DNA of 64,000 bases from Nanobdellota archaeon (GTDB taxonomy: Archaea > Aenigmatarchaeota > Aenigmatarchaeia > QMZP01), in NCBI GenBank assembly GCA_018816245.1, contig JAHIVW010000003.1, positions 1 to 64,000 of the forward strand. Reading direction: 5' to 3'. Within the stretch, counting starts at the first letter, position 1. The number at the start of each line of letters is the position of its first letter. The notes beneath the pieces are model-generated. The model made no database searches. It saw only the letters and a list, made by a program, of their open reading frames with translations, and was not told the origin of the DNA. Of this stretch, positions 10,001 to 18,002 are shown piece by piece. The position numbers were made by a program, and so were the translations under genes.

Positions 10001-11996
10001 TTCGCTGACCATCGATATAATAGAGCCCTTCCGTGACAACAGTCCGGTACCGTTCTTCCCCGGTGATGGAAAACATCTTCGCCAGATTGAGGAGCATCCT
10101 CCCACGTTCCCGTGTCTGGGTGCCCCGGTTGGTTACATATACATTGTGCATGACCATGGACTGGACATCAATCTCTGATTTGGCAAGCGCAAAGGCAACA
10201 TAATCTCCCATGAACATCCAGCGATAGTACTCCCGTCCGAGCGACATGTGCGCTCCGTCCCGAATTGTCCAGCTGTGCCAGAGTCCGTGGTAAACGGCTG
10301 ACTCATAATCATAAAACATATTTCCGGCAGCATCTGTCCGGTGCTCATCGCCGGTGTTCTTGTCAGTTCCAAAACCCAAGCAGTCCGGTGCGTCGTGGTT
10401 GCAGGTCGGCTTCAATATCCCACTATCATACCATTCAAACGTCGGGCCCCGATACGCTCCCGGACTTGCGTCATGGTGTTCATCCGGTTCTACATTGGCC
10501 ATGTGATTCACGATGCTCATGGTCCCATACAAATGGTATCGGATCCCGTCCAGGTATTCCTTCCGGCAGCGGTCATGGCAGGACATGAGGTAGTGCACGA
10601 TCTCGTCCGGTTCCTGGATGTATTCAGGCGCAACACCAGTTGATCCCATGTCCTTGCTGTTATAGGTATAGAGGCCGAATCGATGCCCATACAACGGATT
10701 GGCTACTATGTTTTTGAAACCAGCAAAAAAATTCTGGGCATCAGCAATCCAATCATAATTCGGATTAATTGCATCCGGATTCACTACATCTTCAAAGAAA
10801 TACCCGGTAATCTGGTTGAAGCGTGCAAGTGACTGTCCGCTGTAAATTTTGTTGTCTTCAAACGGATCAAGAAACGTTGGTGCTGCTGTTGTGCCAAGGT
10901 GGATAACGATCCGTGAACCGATCATTTGTCCGGCACCAATATAATTGCTCTGCTGGGGAATCACACTCAACGGCGGCCCATCAAAGTAGGGCGCGTTACT
11001 TAGGAGCTGTTGCCCGTTCACCTGCATTTCCACGACACGTTTGTAGTCGTCTGCAACGTCAACCGTGAGCGTAGGCTTCAGGTACGATCCATCGATCAGA
11101 TGGAGGTAGAGCGGCACGCCGTTCCCCCTGATATCGGCCCAGGCCCGGTCATAGAACACAAACCCGTTCTGGCCCTCGTCGTAGTCATAGCGGTCATAGT
11201 AGCCTCCATTGTCCGGGATCCAGGTGTCTTCGTCCAGGTTCCCAAAGTTCACAGTCATATGGTTGATGTTCACATACGGTTTGCCGCTGACAATCATAAT
11301 GAAGAAGCGGGCAGTGAAAAGATAGGGAAGACACGGCTGCCCCTCATAGGATTCACAATCACCCTGCGGCCGCTGCTTTCGGGTAAACTCGTACACCTTC
11401 GTGACCGGGCCGGCTTCATGGAGAATGGCGGTGTCGAAATCAACGTTTGTCCGGTACGCCCCCCCGAGGATGCTGATCGCGGCGGAACTGATCTGGCCGC
11501 TGTCGATAAGATGTTGCACATCAGGATGCATAACAAAGACAGGTGGTGCAGTGGTTGACGTCACGATGTTGTAGATCCTTTCTTCACCAGGAGCAAGGGA
11601 GACAAGCACTCGGGCAACCGCGGTTCGGACGTAGAAGTTACCACCCTGACCGGTTTTATAATATGACGTGGCGACAAGCTGCGTCGGTAGGAGCGTCCCG
11701 GACGGATCCCGGAGCCGGACTTTCCACAAATCAGCCTCGAGGTACTCCCCTTCCTGGAAGGAGATCGCAACTGTTGCAAGGTCATTATTTAATGCAAAAG
11801 AATTTTCGTTCCGGATAAAGACTTCGTCGAGTTGGAGCGGTGTGGAACCGGCGCTGAATTGACCGGTAATGGGGGTCGGAGGCGATTCGGGGGTAGTAAA
11901 GATGACAAGCAACAAAACGAGCAGCACCGCAAGAGAAAGTATCTTTGCTGTCGGAGAGATGTTCTCTCCTTTAAAGGCCTGAATAGTCCACCCCAC
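6999..11996 (-). CDS. Giant surface protein with IPT/TIG, Fn3 and MopE-type metal-binding repeats
   Basis: A 1665-residue envelope protein. An N-terminal membrane helix (about 17-36) is followed by a large region (about 50-880) whose middle part, rich in His, Trp and Tyr (for example YRWMFMGDYVAFALAKSE), resembles the alpha/alpha-toroid of some polysaccharide-active enzymes; that reading is weak. Then come a DxDxDG Cys-rich segment, IPT/TIG, Fn3 (PPIISNVKATPTSGSKATITW), a second IPT, and about six MopE-type units such as EICGDGIDQDCNGEDL. A C-terminal helix (about 1625-1648) and basic tail anchor it. A TATA-like CTAAAAAGG lies about 23 bp before ATG 11996. Probable roles are adhesion or glycan processing, with calcium or metal binding by the repeats. 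Confidence 0.8.
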   Translation of the reverse strand: MGWTIQAFKGENISPTAKILSLAVLLVLLLVIFTTPESPPTPITGQFSAGSTPLQLDEVFIRNENSFALNNDLATVAISFQEGEYLEADLWKVRLRDPSGTLLPTQLVATSYYKTGQGGNFYVRTAVARVLVSLAPGEERIYNIVTSTTAPPVFVMHPDVQHLIDSGQISSAAISILGGAYRTNVDFDTAILHEAGPVTKVYEFTRKQRPQGDCESYEGQPCLPYLFTARFFIMIVSGKPYVNINHMTVNFGNLDEDTWIPDNGGYYDRYDYDEGQNGFVFYDRAWADIRGNGVPLYLHLIDGSYLKPTLTVDVADDYKRVVEMQVNGQQLLSNAPYFDGPPLSVIPQQSNYIGAGQMIGSRIVIHLGTTAAPTFLDPFEDNKIYSGQSLARFNQITGYFFEDVVNPDAINPNYDWIADAQNFFAGFKNIVANPLYGHRFGLYTYNSKDMGSTGVAPEYIQEPDEIVHYLMSCHDRCRKEYLDGIRYHLYGTMSIVNHMANVEPDEHHDASPGAYRGPTFEWYDSGILKPTCNHDAPDCLGFGTDKNTGDEHRTDAAGNMFYDYESAVYHGLWHSWTIRDGAHMSLGREYYRWMFMGDYVAFALAKSEIDVQSMVMHNVYVTNRGTQTRERGRMLLNLAKMFSITGEERYRTVVTEGLYYIDGQRNKMDIADVGTHPVTGDPYPVKYLNHEPYVADVDCQRIDAAGTRYCVVQHFQHNQVLHGLAVAYYDVITDPTKLQLIKTILTDGLFFSMEFVFKDYNEVKNGYVGGNNIVVQEGPGGITTPFGNPIGTAYPEDADKLVYYNSYDFDPSSQTYQGVCNALKIAIQTGLPNAPAQLVEFTRIFKGVYVYKTRVGSYSQWGVSLPYVTDSLICGLGYAMNIPNDLEPNTCTDNDNDGFSSCVETDDTNPAIRQNVPEICNDLIDNNANGLTDCYEPTCFDQSVCQNLAGGVCGNIQINDPNAYGVSEECDVNPFSGTTGINGCTDFTCITPFFHGLNFIAGADACTCAASTSFSISGVIPSNIALGSSGTFTLLGAQFQPGVQAVLGGIVLPTTYQNENTVTATYTTTTTTTLGIGAHSIYLQIPGGATTNSLTVTITGDANPPIISNVKATPTSGSKATITWTTNEPADTQVFYGLTTAYGSQSPYAPTLVTSHSVSLTGLQPNTLYHFKVRSADGDGNPTESSDRTFTTLSNPVINAFVPNNVPSGQAYTIAIQGSDFAAGSYVVYPNTQGQWFLVPFDLYAYVDQTLINLFVGASVPAGTYPFAVLNPDLMMSNSKSLVLLAPSCVDSDGDTYYAATADCSTGHDCDDTDATVHPGATEICGDGIDQDCNGEDLSCFCTEGQTEPCGTDIGLCSMGTQTCVNDAWTDCDAVGPTTEICGDGIDQDCNGEDLACPATCEDNDQDGYDEADPFTCPAGNDCNDNNNAINPGATDVCGNGIDENCDGTDAVCPPPTDNNTDTDDDTDNNNGGPSGGCQTGQTRVCGSSIGACQEGTQTCSAGSWGSCVGQIIPNTEICDGIDNDCDGEIDDLTCLCNLGDTKPCGSNVGACEAGISPCDEGGNWGACTGGVGPTATDTCDDGVDNDCDGEIDESCTEDHCSNGIMDADEEGVDCGESCGPCLLPETTIDKILVGSAVGVSVLIVVLVLVNQFHWRRPQEWASGY
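7810..8035. repeat. Near-identical DNA repeats encoding MopE-type units
   Basis: Two copies of a roughly 45 bp segment start near 7811 and 7983, about 172 bp (57 codons) apart, with only a few substitutions (common core GATCCTCGCCGTTACAGTC). They encode consecutive Cys-rich GDGIDQDCNGEDL units of the large surface protein. More diverged copies occur near 7190-7250 and 7395-7450. Such high DNA identity points to recent unit duplication or gene conversion within the repeat domain. Confidence 0.75.
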
Positions 11997-12077
11997 AATC
12001 CCTGTTCGGTTTGGTGACTAAAAAGGTGATAAGTCCTCTCTGGCTGAGCATATAAACCCCAAATTGTCATTGCAAGC

Positions 12078-13013
12078 ATGCGTTTCCTCTCACTCACAAG
12101 TCCGGCGATCCTGAGTCCCATGGCTGGGGTGACCGACGTGGCGTTCCGGGCGCTCGCCAAACGCTATGGCGCAGGATTGACGTATACAGAATTCGTCAGC
12201 AGTACGGCGATCGTGCAGCAGAACAAGAAGACCTTGACAATGCTCGTGACCGATCCAGCTGAAATACCGGTTGCTGTGCAACTCTTCGGGAAAAGCATTG
12301 CAGATGTTCTCCGGGCAGCCCAAAATGTTGAAGATCGGTTTGATATTATTGACGTCAACTGCGGCTGCCCGGTCCACAAAGTCATTAAAACCGGGGCAGG
12401 AAGCGCGCTGCTGAAGGATCCTGACAAGATCGCGACCTTTGTCAACAAGCTTGTGTCTGCGGTTGCCACACCAGTCACAGTCAAGATGCGCATCGGGATT
12501 GACAAAAATCACATCAATGCGGTCGCAGTTGCGAAAAAGATCGAAGACGCAGGAGCGTCCGCAGTCGCGGTCCATGGTCGGACACAACAACAGGGGTATG
12601 CAGGCGAAGCGAATTGGGATGTGATCAAACAGGTAAAGGAAGCGGTTTCCATTCCGGTAATCGGCAACGGTGATGTGTTCACGCCGGAAACCTTTAAGGA
12701 GCGGATGAAAACAGGCGTTGACGCGATCATGATCGCACGCGGTGCTGTGGGAAACCCGTTCATCTTCAAACAAATCACGGACTTCCTGAAGACCGGCTCC
12801 TATGAAAAAGAAGACAAACTCGCATTATTCTCAGAGTACCTTGTTCTTGCAAAGAAGTACAACATCCCCTTTGGCCAGATCAAGGGTCACGCCATGACGT
12901 TTACGAAAGCACTGCATGGCAGCAAAACCCTTCGGGCGAAGATCGCCCGGACCAAAACGATCCACGACCTTGCGTCGCACCTTTTTAATCAGGAAACCAA
13001 AAGAAAATCGTGA
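12078..13013 (+). CDS. dus: tRNA-dihydrouridine synthase
   Basis: FMN-dependent reductase that makes dihydrouridine in the D-loop of tRNA. The TIM-barrel signature is clear: ILSPMAGVTDVAFRALAKRYGA at the N-terminus, DVNCGCPVHKV with the catalytic Cys near residue 97, VHGRTQQQGYAG, and IGNGDVFTPE before the phosphate-binding GVDAIMIARGA. Length (311) is normal. A TATA box (CATATAAAC, about 12048-12056) lies 26 bp upstream of the ATG. The stop overlaps the next start by GTGA, so it is cotranscribed with the aminotransferase. Confidence 0.95.
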   Translation: MRFLSLTSPAILSPMAGVTDVAFRALAKRYGAGLTYTEFVSSTAIVQQNKKTLTMLVTDPAEIPVAVQLFGKSIADVLRAAQNVEDRFDIIDVNCGCPVHKVIKTGAGSALLKDPDKIATFVNKLVSAVATPVTVKMRIGIDKNHINAVAVAKKIEDAGASAVAVHGRTQQQGYAGEANWDVIKQVKEAVSIPVIGNGDVFTPETFKERMKTGVDAIMIARGAVGNPFIFKQITDFLKTGSYEKEDKLALFSEYLVLAKKYNIPFGQIKGHAMTFTKALHGSKTLRAKIARTKTIHDLASHLFNQETKRKS

Positions 13014-14284
13014 TCAAGCGAAAGACCGCGATTCCCGGTCCGAAGTCAGCGAAGGTCATCACCACCTTCCGGAAGGTGTGTGGCGTCTGGAACATTCCCT
13101 ATCCCTTTGTTCATGCTGGTAAAGGCAGCGGCGCATACTATGAAGACCTTGACGGGAACGTGTTTCTCGACTTTGCATCACAAATTACCTCAAACCCGCT
13201 CGGTTATAACCATCCTGAACTGACAGCGGTTGTTCGTTCTTACCAGGATTTCCCCATCAAGTACGCAGGACAGGATTTCCTTGTTCCTGAACACACAGAA
13301 TTGTTAACCTCCCTATTGTCAACAACACCACTCAACGCCGGATTCCTGATCAATTCCGGCGCCGAGGCTGTGGAAAACGCCATGAAGATCTGCACGCGCA
13401 GCAAGCCAGGCAGCACCTTCGGTATTGCGTTCAACAACGCATTCCACGGGCGAACCCTCGGTGCGCTGTCAGCAACACATTCGAAACCAGTGCAGAAGAA
13501 AGGCTACCTGAAGATCCCGATGGTTCATCTCCCGTTTGATGAAAGCGCGCTTGACCGGCTCAAGGAGCTTCTCAAGACACGGGATTCCGGAAAGGTTGGA
13601 TTCATTATCATCGAGTGCGTGCAGGGAGAAGGTGGATATCATGTTGCGCCAAAGAAACTTATTACTGGCTTACGGGCCATGACGAAAACCTACAACATTC
13701 CCTTCATCTGCGATGAGGTGCAGGCAGGGATGGGGCGCACGGGCGAGTGGTGGGCACACAATCATTTCAGGATCACGCCGGACGTCTTCTCCGCAGGAAA
13801 GGCGCTGCAAGTTGCAGCCACGGTTGCCAAGAAGGAACGCTTTCCCAAGGAAGCGGGCGCGATTTCGAGTACGTGGGGCGGCGGACACCGGTTGGATCTC
13901 GCCCTTGGTATCAAGACCATCGAGATCATCAAGAAGCAGAAGCTGCTTGCGCGAAATAAGAGAACAGGGGCCTATCTGCAAACCCGCCTCACAAAGATTT
14001 CTGGAACCCAGAACGTGCGGGGCCTTGGCCTGATGCTCGCGTTTGATTTGACAACACCAAAATTTCGGGATGACGTGATCATCGAGTGTGTCAAGAACGG
14101 ATTGCTGTTGTTGGCCTGCGGGGACCGCGGCATCCGCGTCATCCCGCCGTTCATCATCGAGAAGCATGACATCGACGAAGGACTCGGCGTCCTTGAGCAT
14201 GCGATCAGCACGTGCAGTCGAAAACAATTCAAGCATACAGGAAAGATCTGCCACTTCATGGATTGCGGGTCGCACACATCGTAA
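13010..14284 (+). CDS. Class III PLP-dependent aminotransferase
   Basis: Fold-type I, class III aminotransferase of 424 residues. Visible features are INSGAEAVENAMKI (cofactor phosphate binding), AFHGRTLGALS, the Asp of ICDEVQAGMGRTG that contacts the pyridine nitrogen, and Lys in SAGKALQ as the probable PLP lysine. The family includes acetylornithine and 4-aminobutyrate aminotransferases and archaeal amino-acid racemases, and the sequence alone does not select a substrate. It uses a GTG start inside the dus stop (GTGA overlap). No arginine-biosynthesis neighbours are present. The Cys-containing tail (CHFMDCGSHTS) is unusual. Confidence 0.88.
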   Translation: MIKRKTAIPGPKSAKVITTFRKVCGVWNIPYPFVHAGKGSGAYYEDLDGNVFLDFASQITSNPLGYNHPELTAVVRSYQDFPIKYAGQDFLVPEHTELLTSLLSTTPLNAGFLINSGAEAVENAMKICTRSKPGSTFGIAFNNAFHGRTLGALSATHSKPVQKKGYLKIPMVHLPFDESALDRLKELLKTRDSGKVGFIIIECVQGEGGYHVAPKKLITGLRAMTKTYNIPFICDEVQAGMGRTGEWWAHNHFRITPDVFSAGKALQVAATVAKKERFPKEAGAISSTWGGGHRLDLALGIKTIEIIKKQKLLARNKRTGAYLQTRLTKISGTQNVRGLGLMLAFDLTTPKFRDDVIIECVKNGLLLLACGDRGIRVIPPFIIEKHDIDEGLGVLEHAISTCSRKQFKHTGKICHFMDCGSHTS

Positions 14285-14290
14285 GAAGGA

Positions 14291-14596
14291 GGGCGTGCCC
14301 GGCATAGCCCGCGTTCTGTCTTCCCGTTGCCGAAGCAAACCGGGGAGCGCGCATTTGTCTGAGCGCCTTTTCGGCTTGCATCCCGCGTTGCAGGACCGTT
14401 TCAGACCACCAGTGCGTCAGGGCTCGACAGGACGCCTCCGGCAAAGGAGTTGTCCTGATGTCCTCGCTCAGCACTGCGGTTCCGGTTTCTGCTCCCTGCA
14501 CGACCATCTCTGATCCCGCCTCTCGACGGCACGTTCGTGGATGCGCGGAGCTTCCTCAGATCACAAGGATCCGGAGCGCGCTACCGGGCTCGCCCA
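14291..14596 (-). ncRNA. rnpB: RNase P RNA, archaeal type
   Basis: Reading the minus strand, the 5' end GGGCGAGCCCGG pairs with the 3' end CCGGGCACGCCC to form P1 around one A-A mismatch. The conserved region CTGAGGAAGCTCCGC near the 5' end matches the CR-I/P4 side, AGACAGAACGCGGGCTA near the 3' end matches the CR-V/P4 side, and GAAACGGTCC and ATGCAAGCCGAAAAGG match internal conserved regions. A TATA element centred near 14619 lies 24 bp upstream of the predicted 5' end. This explains the whole gap between the aminotransferase and the next gene. Ends are approximate to a few bases. Confidence 0.93.
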
Positions 14597-14614
14597 GTGA
14601 AGGTTCGGCCCGGG

Positions 14615-14624
14615 CTTTATAAGC
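14615..14624. promoter_or_regulatory. Shared bidirectional TATA box between rnpB and the small membrane protein gene
   Basis: CTTTATAAGC has a palindromic TTATAA core centred at about 14619.5. It lies about 24 bp from the predicted 5' end of RNase P RNA on the minus strand and about 25 bp from ATG 14644 on the plus strand, the normal archaeal TATA-to-start distance in both directions. No second TATA-like element is seen between the two genes. Confidence 0.65.
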
Positions 14625-14643
14625 ATGTCCCCAAAGGGTGGCT

Positions 14644-14820
14644 ATGAACAAGCGGCAGTACCAGGGCGCGCTCATTGGCCTGCTCGTCATCGTGCTCGTT
14701 TCGATTGCCATGCAGATCCTGTACTTTGGGTCTGAGGTGGCGTGGGTATTCTTTTTCGTGCTTATTGTTGCGTACGTTGCCAGCAGGGTCCTGCAGAAGA
14801 AGGCAAAATCACTTCGTTGA
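14644..14820 (+). CDS. Small two-helix membrane protein
   Basis: A 58-residue protein with two hydrophobic helices (about residues 9-28 and 32-48), a short charged N-terminus (MNKRQYQG) and a basic C-terminal tail (LQKKAKSLR). I do not recognise a family. ATG 14644 is preferred over GTG 14638 because it sits 25 bp from the TATA box and has GGGTGG upstream. It converges on the beta-propeller gene with a 12 bp overlap. Confidence 0.55.
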   Translation: MNKRQYQGALIGLLVIVLVSIAMQILYFGSEVAWVFFFVLIVAYVASRVLQKKAKSLR

Positions 14821-16098
14821 ATACTTGCTCTTCGGTGTATACTCGCTCTTCACCACGTAGGTGCTGGACGCGCCGAAGCTGTCCGCCACACCTTGGTTCT
14901 CCATCCGGTAGCGATTCTCTTCTTCTGCTGTGGTTTCATATGCAACGGTCTCTGTGGTCTGGAGACCCCTTCGTGGGGGTTCGACGTCGATTGGTGATGG
15001 TGTGCTGATGGCAGCTCGAAAATTCCAAAAGGAGTTTCCTTTGAGGGTGAGGGCATGCACCTTGCACTCGTTCGATGCAAAGATGATCGTTTTCTTGTAG
15101 AAAACAGCTTTCGTATTAATCGGTCCCCTGACAGCATGTTTCCACTGTAATTCCCCGGTCTTTGCATCGAGTGCATAGAAATTGAAGTCGTCTCCTCCGA
15201 AATAAAGGATTCCGTTCTCAATGATCGGTGTCGTAAAGAGAATATCATTTGTAGGGAATTTCCAAATAAGTTGGCCATTCGTGTTCACAGCATAGAGGAC
15301 ACCTTGGCGTGTCACGAAATAAATTGTGTCATTCCAAACAGCCGGTCGTGTTGTCTGAACCTGCACATCGGTAGGGAATTTCCACTTCAGTTTCCCATCA
15401 AGTCCAAGCGCATAAAGGTTGCCATCAAAACATGGGACGTAAATGATGTTGTTCTTGACAACTGGCGAACCGATGATCCCATTCCCAGAGAACCGCCAGA
15501 GAACCGCACCGGTTTTTGCATCGAGTGCGTAGAGATTCTTGTCAAACGAACCGATGAAAATGCGGCCTTGTTCATACCACGGATCCGAGCAGATTGCTCC
15601 TTCCGCCTTAGCGGACCACATCTTTGTTCCGTTTTGATCCACTGCAATGATCTCTCCATCTTGATTTCCAAAGACAATGAGATTATCAGCGATTGCTGGC
15701 ATGGAGTAAATTTTCGAGTTGGTCGAGAACTTCCACACCAGTTTTCCATCCAGTCCTACGGCATAGAGGTTCCCGTCATACGACCCGAAATACAAGACAT
15801 CCTCCCAAAGGCTCGGGGAACCGCAGATTGCATTCTTTGTCGGGAACCGCCAGCGCTCACGGCCTGTGGCCGCATCGAGTGCATAGAAATTCTTGTCGCA
15901 ACAACCAATATAGATCGCGTTGCCATGGAGTAACGGGTGTGAATAGAAAGATCCACCAATACCTACATTGAAGACCTGGCTACGGTCAGTCTGTGCAATA
16001 GCTGCAAGAATACCAACCCATTCCACATCACTGAATGATGAGGTATCGAAGCTTACGTTTCCCACATCCAACTGGGAATCGTTTATATAGGTTGCCAT
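14809..16098 (-). CDS. PQQ-type beta-propeller repeat protein, cytoplasmic
   Basis: 429 residues made of at least seven to eight tandem repeats with the phrase NLYALDAKTGAVLWRF or variants (YAVGLDGKLVWKF, YAVNTNGQLIWKF), the PQQ/BamB-like propeller signature. There is no signal peptide or membrane helix, so it is probably cytosolic; most relatives with this repeat are secreted or periplasmic. After the propeller (about residue 355) there is a Ser/Thr/Glu-rich, probably disordered tail. Function is unknown; a scaffold or ligand-binding role is likely. The N-terminal 35 residues are not part of the repeats. Confidence 0.85.
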   Translation of the reverse strand: MATYINDSQLDVGNVSFDTSSFSDVEWVGILAAIAQTDRSQVFNVGIGGSFYSHPLLHGNAIYIGCCDKNFYALDAATGRERWRFPTKNAICGSPSLWEDVLYFGSYDGNLYAVGLDGKLVWKFSTNSKIYSMPAIADNLIVFGNQDGEIIAVDQNGTKMWSAKAEGAICSDPWYEQGRIFIGSFDKNLYALDAKTGAVLWRFSGNGIIGSPVVKNNIIYVPCFDGNLYALGLDGKLKWKFPTDVQVQTTRPAVWNDTIYFVTRQGVLYAVNTNGQLIWKFPTNDILFTTPIIENGILYFGGDDFNFYALDAKTGELQWKHAVRGPINTKAVFYKKTIIFASNECKVHALTLKGNSFWNFRAAISTPSPIDVEPPRRGLQTTETVAYETTAEEENRYRMENQGVADSFGASSTYVVKSEYTPKSKYSTK

Positions 16099-16120
16099 AA
16101 TGCTGCTCTTACAAGCAAAC

Positions 16121-17296
16121 TTATATTATTGCTTCCTGCTCCTCGGGAAGAATCTTGAGTGTTCCAAGAATATCCTGTTTTTGCTGAATAACTCGCAGGT
16201 ACGGAAGCACATCCCGGAGTACCCGGCGCTTGGAACAATGGAGACGTGCCCCGATCTTTGCTGCTGCAGCATCGCGGAGTGCGCGCTGCATTCGTGTCCG
16301 CCCCAACTGCATTATCCGGTTCGGCGGCTGGTACGCAACGTAATGGTGGCTCTCACCCTTGAATGCAGAAATCCCTGCCAGCAAATCAGTCATGTACGCC
16401 TTGAAGCGGTAGTTCTGCTGGCGGATCACTAGGCTGCGAAGCTGATCAGCTTTTGCCAAGATCGTGTACGCATGTGCAAGCTGGGTTCCTGAAAATTCTG
16501 CAGGAACGTTGTGCGCCACCCACAAAAACACTTCATCTGCGTCCTTGTCACCATCGTAGATGAGTTTCCGCGCAGCAGACAGGTGCGACCGGAAGATTGC
16601 AGGCAGGACCGTGTAGATCTGCGCCTGGCGTTCGCGAAAGCCGAGCGCCTCAAGGTCATGGTCGGTCAACGTTGTCTTGCCGGCTGCTGCGAGCTGTAAG
16701 TCCGTAATGGCGGACCGGAGATCGCCGTTTGAAAAGCGTGCTAGATTTTTCAGTGTCGTTTCATCCGCAGTGATCCCCTCTTGTTTGCAGATCTCACGCA
16801 ATCGTTTCTGGATTGAGGGGGTTGGAACACGATTCACCTTCACGATTTTGCACGCCGCGCGGAGCGGTTGGAGTTTCTGCAGGTACGCGTCGTTTGCAAT
16901 GACAATAGCAGGATGTTGTGATTGTTTGATAAGTTTGGCAAGTGCACTCGCTGCGCCACGATCAGACCGACCGGATAAGCCGTCGACCTCGTCAATCAGC
17001 AGCACCTTTCCTTTGTCGAAGAGGGACTTCGTTGTTGAAGTTACGAAGAAAGTTTCAATCGCTGCGGTGTTTCGTTCATCGCTGGCGTTCATGTGAAGCA
17101 AGGTCAACCCAAGATCAGCAGCAACTGCTTCAACCACAGCGGTTTTCCCGATACCTGGCGGGCCGTGCAACCATAAGCCCTTTCCCTTCGCAGGCTGTGA
17201 TAAAAAAGAAGTCACCTGCTCAACGAGTTTTCCTTGGCCAACAATCGCTGCTCCTGATCGGGGCCGGTATGTGTCAATCCACAATGCAGTTACCAT
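16121..17296 (-). CDS. rfcL: Replication factor C large subunit (clamp loader)
   Basis: AAA+ ATPase of the archaeal clamp loader, which loads PCNA with RfcS. Seen are WIDTYRPRS near the start, Walker A HGPPGIGKTAVV (about 45-56), Walker B VLLIDEVDGL (about 99-108) and sensor 2 GDLRSAI. The RFC collar follows. At 391 residues it is short for RfcL, and the usual C-terminal PCNA-interacting peptide (QxxLxxFF-like) is not evident: the protein ends LPEEQEAII. Its start overlaps the upstream membrane-protein gene by 7 nt, so they are probably cotranscribed. Confidence 0.93.
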   Translation of the reverse strand: MVTALWIDTYRPRSGAAIVGQGKLVEQVTSFLSQPAKGKGLWLHGPPGIGKTAVVEAVAADLGLTLLHMNASDERNTAAIETFFVTSTTKSLFDKGKVLLIDEVDGLSGRSDRGAASALAKLIKQSQHPAIVIANDAYLQKLQPLRAACKIVKVNRVPTPSIQKRLREICKQEGITADETTLKNLARFSNGDLRSAITDLQLAAAGKTTLTDHDLEALGFRERQAQIYTVLPAIFRSHLSAARKLIYDGDKDADEVFLWVAHNVPAEFSGTQLAHAYTILAKADQLRSLVIRQQNYRFKAYMTDLLAGISAFKGESHHYVAYQPPNRIMQLGRTRMQRALRDAAAAKIGARLHCSKRRVLRDVLPYLRVIQQKQDILGTLKILPEEQEAII

Positions 17297-17967
17297 ACGA
17301 ATATCCGGAAGTGGAGTTCACTTTCGTCTTCCTCTAGTGCCCCACGCCGTTCAGTGACGTAGACGTTGCTGAGGGGTGGCGGTTCTGGACCAAACGCCGT
17401 GATCGTTCCGCTGAGATTGAACTCGACTTTGAAGTTGCGATTTATATTATGCTCGGTCCGGAAGGCACCCAAGCTCATGTTCGTCATGGTGTTGATCTGG
17501 GCAATCGAGAACATGGTCTTGGTTTCTGCGGCGCCGACATCGACCTGGGTCGTGTTCCCGAAGATTAGGACCTGAGCATTACAGTGTTGTGGGACGCTTT
17601 TGTCCGCAAACCGGAGCGTGTAGTGGGTCGTCCCGTAGTAGAGGTAGTCGTTCCACTGGACCGTGTCTCCGAAGAACTGGCACGGAACTGAGGTCCCGCC
17701 AACGAGGATTTTGGTACTGTTCCGGGCATTCTGGCTCGGGAAGAAGTAGGACAGCCGGAGGATCTTGATCTCTTCGAGCGTGGTGGTCGCGGCAACAGGA
17801 AGGTCGGTCACCTCAATCGAGATGTTCTCGATCACGGTGTTCGCGACCCCTTCCATGGCGGTTCGGAGGTCCTCGCTGGGCGGTTCGAATAAGCTGGCGT
17901 AGAAGACCAGTCCCCAGATGATGAAGACAAGGAAGGTAATGAAGGAGATGGGCCAGTCGATGTCCAT
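17290..17967 (-). CDS. Membrane-anchored extracytoplasmic protein, unknown
   Basis: 225 residues starting MDIDWPIS; the longer ORF to 18102 would run through the divergent pth2 gene. One N-terminal helix (about residues 5-27) is followed by a beta-rich domain with Cys pairs (VPCQFFG, QHCNAQ) and many Asn/Thr residues. The layout (short N-terminus, single helix, extracytoplasmic beta domain) resembles pilin-like or minor-pilin-like proteins of archaea, but no prepilin cleavage site is visible. It overlaps rfcL by 7 nt and is divergent from pth2. Confidence 0.6.
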   Translation of the reverse strand: MDIDWPISFITFLVFIIWGLVFYASLFEPPSEDLRTAMEGVANTVIENISIEVTDLPVAATTTLEEIKILRLSYFFPSQNARNSTKILVGGTSVPCQFFGDTVQWNDYLYYGTTHYTLRFADKSVPQHCNAQVLIFGNTTQVDVGAAETKTMFSIAQINTMTNMSLGAFRTEHNINRNFKVEFNLSGTITAFGPEPPPLSNVYVTERRGALEEDESELHFRIFVW

Positions 17968-18002
17968 GACGTTTACTAGGCCGGACGATACAAAAAGGGA
18001 GT

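Noticed and set aside
14256-14507. 83-residue minus-strand ORF
   Set aside because: Lies within the RNase P RNA gene, which explains the sequence conservation.
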